DNA of 41,928 nucleotides from Deltaproteobacteria bacterium (GTDB lineage: Bacteria; Desulfobacterota; GWC2-55-46; JADFVP01): positions 1 to 41,928 of the forward strand of contig JAJCZH010000028.1 in assembly GCA_029262515.1 (NCBI GenBank). Reading direction: 5' to 3'. The translations under genes were made by a program, and so were the position numbers. This document shows positions 37,795 through 41,928 of this stretch, piece after piece (position 1 is the stretch's first letter; each line of letters opens with the position of its first letter). The notes beneath the pieces are model-generated. The model was not told where the DNA came from, made no database searches, and saw only the letters and a program-made list of their open reading frames with translations.

Positions 37795-38063
37795 CCTCCC
37801 TGTCCTCCACTCGCAATAAACTTTTTTATGAAGTGTCCCACGAAAACTATTGCAAATGAGACACCTGCCGATATGCCTGCGACTCTCACCCTCGTATTAT
37901 TTAAGGTCTTCTCGATGCTCTCAAGCTTCTCCCATTGATCTTTATTAACTGCTTGAAGGTCTTTTTTTAGACTTTCCTGCGCCGACTTCACACCGTCAAC
38001 AGAGCCCTTCAATTCCCCGACTATTAATAAAACCTTGTTCATTACTTCACTATCAGGACTCAA
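37791..38063 (-). CDS. Coiled-coil/TM phage protein (XhlA-like lysis accessory)
   Basis: Ninety residues: an acidic/basic helical region with heptad character (~8-58, LKGSVDGVKSAQESLKKDL...WEKLESIEKTLNN), then one TM helix (VAGISAGVSFAIVFVGHFI) and a short basic tail. This is the architecture of XhlA/hemolysin-like lysis accessory proteins that act with holins. It overlaps the endolysin gene by 4 bases. Confidence 0.65.
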   Translation of the reverse strand: MSPDSEVMNKVLLIVGELKGSVDGVKSAQESLKKDLQAVNKDQWEKLESIEKTLNNTRVRVAGISAGVSFAIVFVGHFIKKFIASGGQGG

Positions 38064-38073
38064 GAAAGCCTCC

Positions 38074-38508
38074 TTACCAGGTTATATTGTCTTTCCGAGT
38101 AGACCGAATACTCAGTAAAGTGAAGTTACCCTTGTCGCCCCAACCTGCCCTGAACCTGAACCACCTGTTTATGTAACTGATATACGGCAGCGTCCATACC
38201 TTGCCGTGAAACGTGGTGTAGTGAATCCTGCACTTTTGCCAGCCGCCCTTTAAAGCAAAGCTATGTGCGGCGTCCGTTCCCGTTCTGAGCCAAGACCCTC
38301 GACCATTGACCCCTATGATCTTCCAAGTCAGGTTGTGAGCCGGGTTTCGGAGAGCCCACATAACTGTGCTGAGCCACATCGGTTTGCGCTTGAGCACGAC
38401 AACTTTGTACTTCCCTATCCCTATTCTTAACGGCCTCTCGCGGTACCATTTAGGTGGCGTAGGCTCTTCATCATTCCCGAATATCGCCCGTAACAATTTT
38501 ATAAGCAT
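38074..38508 (-). CDS. Phage protein of unknown function with RNPxHN motif
   Basis: A 144-residue basic protein, rich in Trp/Arg. A region with WALRNPAHNLTWKIIGVNG (~51-69) resembles a motif I have seen in small uncharacterised phage proteins near lysis modules. Other features are RERPLRIGIGKYKVVVLKRKP and a C-terminal FRAGWGDKGNF. There is no signal peptide and no clear TM helix. Function is unknown. Confidence 0.6.
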   Translation of the reverse strand: MLIKLLRAIFGNDEEPTPPKWYRERPLRIGIGKYKVVVLKRKPMWLSTVMWALRNPAHNLTWKIIGVNGRGSWLRTGTDAAHSFALKGGWQKCRIHYTTFHGKVWTLPYISYINRWFRFRAGWGDKGNFTLLSIRSTRKDNITW

Positions 38509-38525
38509 GGCGCTACAGCCTCTAT

Positions 38526-39386
38526 TTAAAATTGCTCAACCTCAATAACTCCGGCACCGCCAGCTGCGCCGTTGCCCGCGTTAGCAGTCCCTCCCGTCCC
38601 GCCGTTAGCCTGAACTGTGCCGTTATTTGTATAGGCTCCGGTATAAATCAAAACAGAACCACCGCCGCCGCCGCCGCCGCCTCCGCCGGGATTTGAGCCG
38701 TTAGTCGCATTACCGCCGTTACTTCTGACAACTCCAGAAGCACCAATCGTTACTATCGGGGCTATCAATATTATGCAGCCGCCACCGCTTGCCCCGGCAC
38801 CACCAGAAGCGTCTCCGCCGCCGCCACCGCCGCCGCCGACTCTAAATTGTTCAAGCAAGCCAAAAATAACCTCGTCTATACTATGTACGTTTCCCGCACT
38901 GCCATTGTTAGCGCCAATAGCACCGCCAGCGCCCCCTGCTGTTGTCCTTTTCAGGTAGGTAGTAGCTCCCCCGTTGCCGCCCGCCTGTGAAGAATGTCCG
39001 CCACCGCCACCGCCCGACCCTGCTTCACCGGCACCGCCTGTGCCGCCTGCGCCCGATCCGGCATTTTCTGCTGTGCCGTCAGAATGCAGAGTGCCATTGA
39101 TAGTAATAGAGGTCGACGCCACGATTACAATGACGGGTCCGTTAGAGACGTTAACAACGTGGCTCGTATTTATAATAAAAGCAGTATGTCTGTATATTCC
39201 GGAAGAAAGAGCACCCGACCCAACCGTAGAATAGGAAGAGTCCGAGCCATCACCGTAAACACCGAAAGAGGAATCTAGAGTTGCTTTGAGAAAATCGACG
39301 TTCTGGTTGAGCGTCTGCATATCGCTCGCTTTGAGGGCAGCATCGATTGCAAAGGCTATGGCATCGTTTATATTTACGTAAGGCAT
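38526..39386 (-). CDS. Glycine-rich tail-fibre-tip/adhesin-like protein
   Basis: A 286-residue protein. The first ~50 residues are helical (INDAIAFAIDAALKASDMQTLNQNVDFLKATL), as expected for attachment to the tail. From ~105 onward it is built of Gly runs (four of six or more Gly) interspersed with short hydrophobic strands (CIILIAPIVTIGA, SVLIYTGAY) and ends in VIEVEQF. Alternating poly-Gly motifs and strands recall polyglycine-II sandwich adhesins such as the gp38 type of T-even phages. The DNA has (GCC)6-like tracts on the plus strand at 38664-38681 and similar runs at 38814-38839. Its likely role is host receptor binding. Confidence 0.65.
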   Translation of the reverse strand: MPYVNINDAIAFAIDAALKASDMQTLNQNVDFLKATLDSSFGVYGDGSDSSYSTVGSGALSSGIYRHTAFIINTSHVVNVSNGPVIVIVASTSITINGTLHSDGTAENAGSGAGGTGGAGEAGSGGGGGGHSSQAGGNGGATTYLKRTTAGGAGGAIGANNGSAGNVHSIDEVIFGLLEQFRVGGGGGGGGDASGGAGASGGGCIILIAPIVTIGASGVVRSNGGNATNGSNPGGGGGGGGGGSVLIYTGAYTNNGTVQANGGTGGTANAGNGAAGGAGVIEVEQF

Positions 39387-39395
39387 AAAACTCTC

Positions 39396-41021
39396 CTATG
39401 CAAAAACTTTGGCTTCATCATTGGCAGCGCCGAGCTTGCCGTTGTTGTCAGCGAGAAATGCGTACTTGTTCTTCTCTTCATCCGTGGCGCTGTCGTAGGA
39501 CGGTACCGTGTCCGGAGCGTAAAGGGCGTAGCGGCGTCCGAAGCCGGTGAGCATCACATCGTAATGAACGGCGCCGCCCATGATATCGAAAGACTTGTTG
39601 ACGATCTCCGTTACCCTGTCCATGCCCCTGATGCCCTTTTCAGTGTCCGGTAGTTTTGGGTAAGAGAGGTCGACAAGCTCGCCAACATCGAGCAGGTGTT
39701 GCGAATAAAAGGCCTGCACCTTAACCAACGGTACGGGGTTCTTGAAACGCTGCTTGATCCGGTTCCAGCGTTCGAGCACGATGTTGTCGCCGTTGAGCTC
39801 GCTCCTGAGCCCCCGGCTCGATATCTCATGCCTTGCAGACTCGCCGTGGTCGGATATCGACTGTCCGTCCGAGTACTCGATGTTCTTCATGTACTTGTCC
39901 TGAATAAGGTCGTGGTCGTACTCGAAGAAGGCTATGTTTATTATCGCCGCGTGCCCGCCGTCCATGCTCTTGACCTTGGCAACCTTTTCATCAAGCTTAT
40001 TGAGGCTGGCAAAGGGTACCGGCGGAGCAAAGGCCTTGAAAGAGAGGGCGCCTGTTACCGTAATAGGCGCATAGGCATTGAGAACCGTGAGAATCTCGTC
40101 TTCGATGAACCTCTTGCCGTCTACCTTGCCGTCGTAGATAAAGCGGAACTGGTAGCCGTATGTAAGGTCAGCCTTGTTAAACCGGATCCAAGCCTCGGCA
40201 TCGTTCTCCCATTGAGTCACATCAACGAGACTCTGGCTAACCCCGAGGCTCCAGTGTGAGGGCAGGGTGTCGTACGTGCCGTTGGTACCGGCTCCGGTAG
40301 AGGTGAGAACCTTGAGCCCTATCGCTATCGGGTGCTCCTCGAAGACGATAAGCTCGGTGATGTCGCTATCTACCGAGTGCTGTACGTCCGTAGTACCGAA
40401 CTGAGCACGCGCAATAGTGAAGGTCGTAGCGGTCTTTGCGGTCCACTTGATTATCTCGTCTTCTATACGGATATAACCGCAGGTGCCGAGCTTCGGATGC
40501 ACTACCGTGAGAAAGGCGCTGGTATCGTCTACCGTGGCCGTAGTCGCTGCCGCGTTGAGCTGGGCCGTGAGGGTCGTTGTCTTCGGTTTGAAGATATCCT
40601 TCTTTATCGTGCGCTGGATATCGGCTGTCTTGAACATATACTCGATAAGGCTTTCGCCGATATCGAAACCATCGACCAGATTGGTTGAAAGAGGTATGTA
40701 CTCGCTCTCGTCTATCTCGTCGTACCCGCCCCAAAGCACGGCCTCTTTATTCTTTACAGCGCTGGCCACAAGAGCAGTTATGCGGTCGGCCTTATCCTGA
40801 AGGCTGAACCGGAGCGAACCGATAGAGGCTCTGCCTTCCTCCGGGGTTATCGTCTGAGAGATAGCCTTTATATTGCCGAGGCCGAGGATATACGACCTGG
40901 TCGCACCTTTGACAGGCTTAAAGGCGAACCAGCGGTCGGAACCGCCCCAGTTCTTGACCTGGACAAAGTAATTGGGTGACTTAACCCTTTTGGCTGTTTC
41001 GAGATCGTAGACGGTACCCAT
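39396..41021 (-). CDS. Large phage tail protein (tail-hub/baseplate candidate)
   Basis: A 541-residue soluble protein. It opens with a beta-rich domain (~1-120: YFVQVKNWGG..., FAFKPVKG, ASIGSLRFSLQDKADRITALVAS) and has a second domain around 145-240 with LTAQLNAAATTATVDDTSAF and a VHPKLGTCGYIRIEDEIIKWTAKTATTFTIARAQFGT motif, which is common in tail-hub-associated proteins. The C-terminal half is alpha/beta with FDIMGGAVHYDVMLTGFGRRYALYAPD. It follows the discoidin gene directly (one-base overlap). A hub or tail-tip role fits the position after the tape-measure gene; the exact family was not identified. Confidence 0.65.
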   Translation of the reverse strand: MGTVYDLETAKRVKSPNYFVQVKNWGGSDRWFAFKPVKGATRSYILGLGNIKAISQTITPEEGRASIGSLRFSLQDKADRITALVASAVKNKEAVLWGGYDEIDESEYIPLSTNLVDGFDIGESLIEYMFKTADIQRTIKKDIFKPKTTTLTAQLNAAATTATVDDTSAFLTVVHPKLGTCGYIRIEDEIIKWTAKTATTFTIARAQFGTTDVQHSVDSDITELIVFEEHPIAIGLKVLTSTGAGTNGTYDTLPSHWSLGVSQSLVDVTQWENDAEAWIRFNKADLTYGYQFRFIYDGKVDGKRFIEDEILTVLNAYAPITVTGALSFKAFAPPVPFASLNKLDEKVAKVKSMDGGHAAIINIAFFEYDHDLIQDKYMKNIEYSDGQSISDHGESARHEISSRGLRSELNGDNIVLERWNRIKQRFKNPVPLVKVQAFYSQHLLDVGELVDLSYPKLPDTEKGIRGMDRVTEIVNKSFDIMGGAVHYDVMLTGFGRRYALYAPDTVPSYDSATDEEKNKYAFLADNNGKLGAANDEAKVFA

Positions 41022-41779
41022 TACAGTTCCTCCAAGAGCGTGAACGGATCGGGGGTTCTGATGTTGCCTTTTATCGGTGCGCCGAGTTCGCGCTCTTTAA
41101 GACTGACGAAGCAGACCTCGTAGGTTCCTGTAACGTCCCATAAGCACCAGAAAGGCATGCCTTCTCTAACAGCATCGAGCCACGCAAGGTAGTCGGTCTC
41201 GGCTTGAGTATTGAGGTAGAGGTGACGAATAGCACAGGGAAAGACGCGCCCTTTATGGAAAGTCAGGCTTTCACGCTGACCGCCGCCGGAAGTGTTGACC
41301 TTTCCTGTTACCTTCGTTCTTTTGTTGTCGAAACCGCCATTGAAATACCGTGGCAGGGTATACCTGGAACCAAAGGCGAGCTGTCCGACTGTAACAATGA
41401 CACTGACTTGGGTTATGACTATTTGCCAGTACCTGGCGGATATAGGTGCAAAGAGACGGTACTCGTATTGATTATCGGCCGCTGGATAAAAACCGCCAAA
41501 AGCATCGAACCATGTGGTTCCATTGGTTGAGTATTGCAGGTATACCGCTGAACCTCCGGTCTTAAGAGTATGAACGGGCCCAATATTGAAAGAATCTACA
41601 GAGACAGGTGCCCCGGCATCTATACTTATGTACTGTGTTGCGGTAGACGTCGGCTTCCACAAGGTATGAAGCTGATCGTCGAAGAGGTTCTCTTTCGGGA
41701 AGCCGGCGGCCTCGGACGTAATTGTGACCGCGTACTTCTTCAGGAGGTTATCGTATAAGAATATCGGTTTGCCGTTCAT
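41021..41779 (-). CDS. Phage tail protein with F5/8 type C (discoidin-like) domain
   Basis: A 252-residue protein. Residues ~15-135 show a discoidin jelly-roll pattern: FPKENLFDDQLHTLWKPTSTATQYISIDAG, then VDSFNIGPVHTLKTGGSAVYLQYSTNGTTW, and ARYWQIVITQ near the end, i.e. the family's opening, core and closing strands. The C-terminal half (~150-252) has a Trp-rich tail-protein-like region (YLAWLDAVREGMPFWCLWD). Such domains bind glycans. The start overlaps the stop of the upstream gene (ATGA). Confidence 0.7.
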   Translation of the reverse strand: MNGKPIFLYDNLLKKYAVTITSEAAGFPKENLFDDQLHTLWKPTSTATQYISIDAGAPVSVDSFNIGPVHTLKTGGSAVYLQYSTNGTTWFDAFGGFYPAADNQYEYRLFAPISARYWQIVITQVSVIVTVGQLAFGSRYTLPRYFNGGFDNKRTKVTGKVNTSGGGQRESLTFHKGRVFPCAIRHLYLNTQAETDYLAWLDAVREGMPFWCLWDVTGTYEVCFVSLKERELGAPIKGNIRTPDPFTLLEEL

Positions 41780-41928
41780 CCCGTCGCCTTGGTAGCTACA
41801 AGTTTAACGTCGTAATTTTCTACCCTGTCCGAAAGTCTCGCGGCGAGACGATCAACAGAGTCTTCGTCAAGAAGCTGCATATTTTCAACCTGGAATACGA
41901 TCTGCGGCCGCTCGCGCGGCTGCTCGAC
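41776..41928 (-). CDS. C-terminal end of a phage gene, probably the tape-measure protein, cut by the window
   Basis: The minus-strand frame is open from the window edge for 50 codons and stops at TGA 41776-41778, overlapping the next ATG by 4 bases. The visible end (PQIVFQVENMQL...DSVDRLAARLSDRVENYDV) has the LA(A/E)RL helix often found at the C-terminus of tape-measure proteins. The gene order fits that assignment, but the evidence is only this short stretch. Confidence 0.6.
   Translation of the reverse strand, partial: VEQPRERPQIVFQVENMQLLDEDSVDRLAARLSDRVENYDVKLVATKATG

Larger units (their letters stand above)
32167..41928. mobile_element. Prophage, tail/lysis half, bounded left by the tRNA-Asn att site and open at the window edge
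   Basis: All genes from 32297 to the right edge read on the minus strand with 1- to 8-base overlaps or short gaps. They encode tail-tip, fibre, lysis and adhesin proteins in the order expected of a tailed phage after the tape-measure gene. Capsid, packaging, replication, repressor and integrase genes are not in the window. Long tail proteins and no contractile-sheath gene here suggest a long non-contractile tail, but this is not certain. The genes are all intact, so the element may be functional. Confidence 0.88.

Noticed and set aside
38526-39386. CRISPR-like or low-complexity repeat array suggested by GCC tracts
   Set aside because: The repeats are irregular, codon-phased and encode Gly runs within an intact frame; there are no regular repeat-spacer units.

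Overview
The window looks like a chromosomal segment of a Gram-negative, aerobically respiring bacterium, with the distal half of an integrated phage at its right end. Evidence for an outer membrane is several Sec signal peptides, a TPR/beta-barrel protein ending in Phe, and a phage set typical of Gram-negative hosts. Codon use is mid-GC with unusually frequent ATA (Ile). The mix of TreT next to a DUF5752-like gene, an A2-type haem-copper oxidase and a multi-subunit Mrp/Mbh-like antiporter is what I would expect of deltaproteobacterial, Nitrospirota-like or similar lineages. The taxon cannot be fixed from this sequence alone.

Layout. (1) 1-1751 (+): the 3' part of zwf (glucose-6-phosphate dehydrogenase) and pgl (6-phosphogluconolactonase), the NADPH-producing oxidative pentose-phosphate steps, closed by a strong bidirectional terminator. 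(2) 1911-3929 (-): three secreted or periplasmic proteins: a degenerate YHS-like protein, an HExxH metallopeptidase with a C9 tract beside its active site, and a class II c-type cytochrome. (3) 4176-8837 (+): a small membrane protein, then a translationally coupled trehalose operon: a DUF5752-like protein with an internal duplication, TreT, and an OtsA-OtsB fusion whose phosphatase motif I reads DYVGT instead of DxDGT. (4) 9110-15618 (-): an aa3-type cytochrome c oxidase operon (coxC-sco-coxB-coxA-ctaA-ctaB-small TM protein-DUF420). An Rrf2-family regulator lies just upstream (15833-16270), and both upstream regions carry a similar AT-rich motif. (5) 16541-24425 (-): an eleven-gene cation/proton antiporter operon. 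It has the order E-F-G-(MbhD/E-like)-B-C-D of archaeal membrane-bound hydrogenase modules, followed by two further proton-pump-like subunits and two tiny membrane proteins. A consensus promoter precedes it. (6) 24942-29934 (+): HEAT-repeat membrane protein, processive family 2 glycosyltransferase, TPR/beta-barrel outer-membrane protein and a membrane-anchored CX5R phosphatase. I read this as a synthase-dependent exopolysaccharide system with an atypical component set. (7) 30001-31920 (-): htpG (Hsp90).

(8) From 32167 rightwards lies a prophage. Its left end is marked by a 3' fragment of tRNA-Asn followed by what looks like that tRNA's own terminator, i.e. the attachment site distal to the integrase. 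All phage genes read leftwards: tape-measure C-terminus (cut by the window), tail proteins, a glycine-rich adhesin-like protein, a lysis cassette (coiled-coil/TM protein, M15 endolysin, possible small outer-membrane beta-barrel, 3TM holin, 32-aa TM peptide), a beta-helix tailspike-like protein, a repetitive fibre protein and a BppU-like protein. The intact tRNA-Asn and the integrase are predicted to lie beyond the right edge.

The strongest candidates for something new are the exopolysaccharide-like operon, the Mbh-ordered antiporter operon with its 57-aa and 81-aa proteins, the trehalose operon with the altered phosphatase motif, and the possible phage-encoded outer-membrane barrel inside the lysis cassette. 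All family calls come from reading the sequence; no database search was made.
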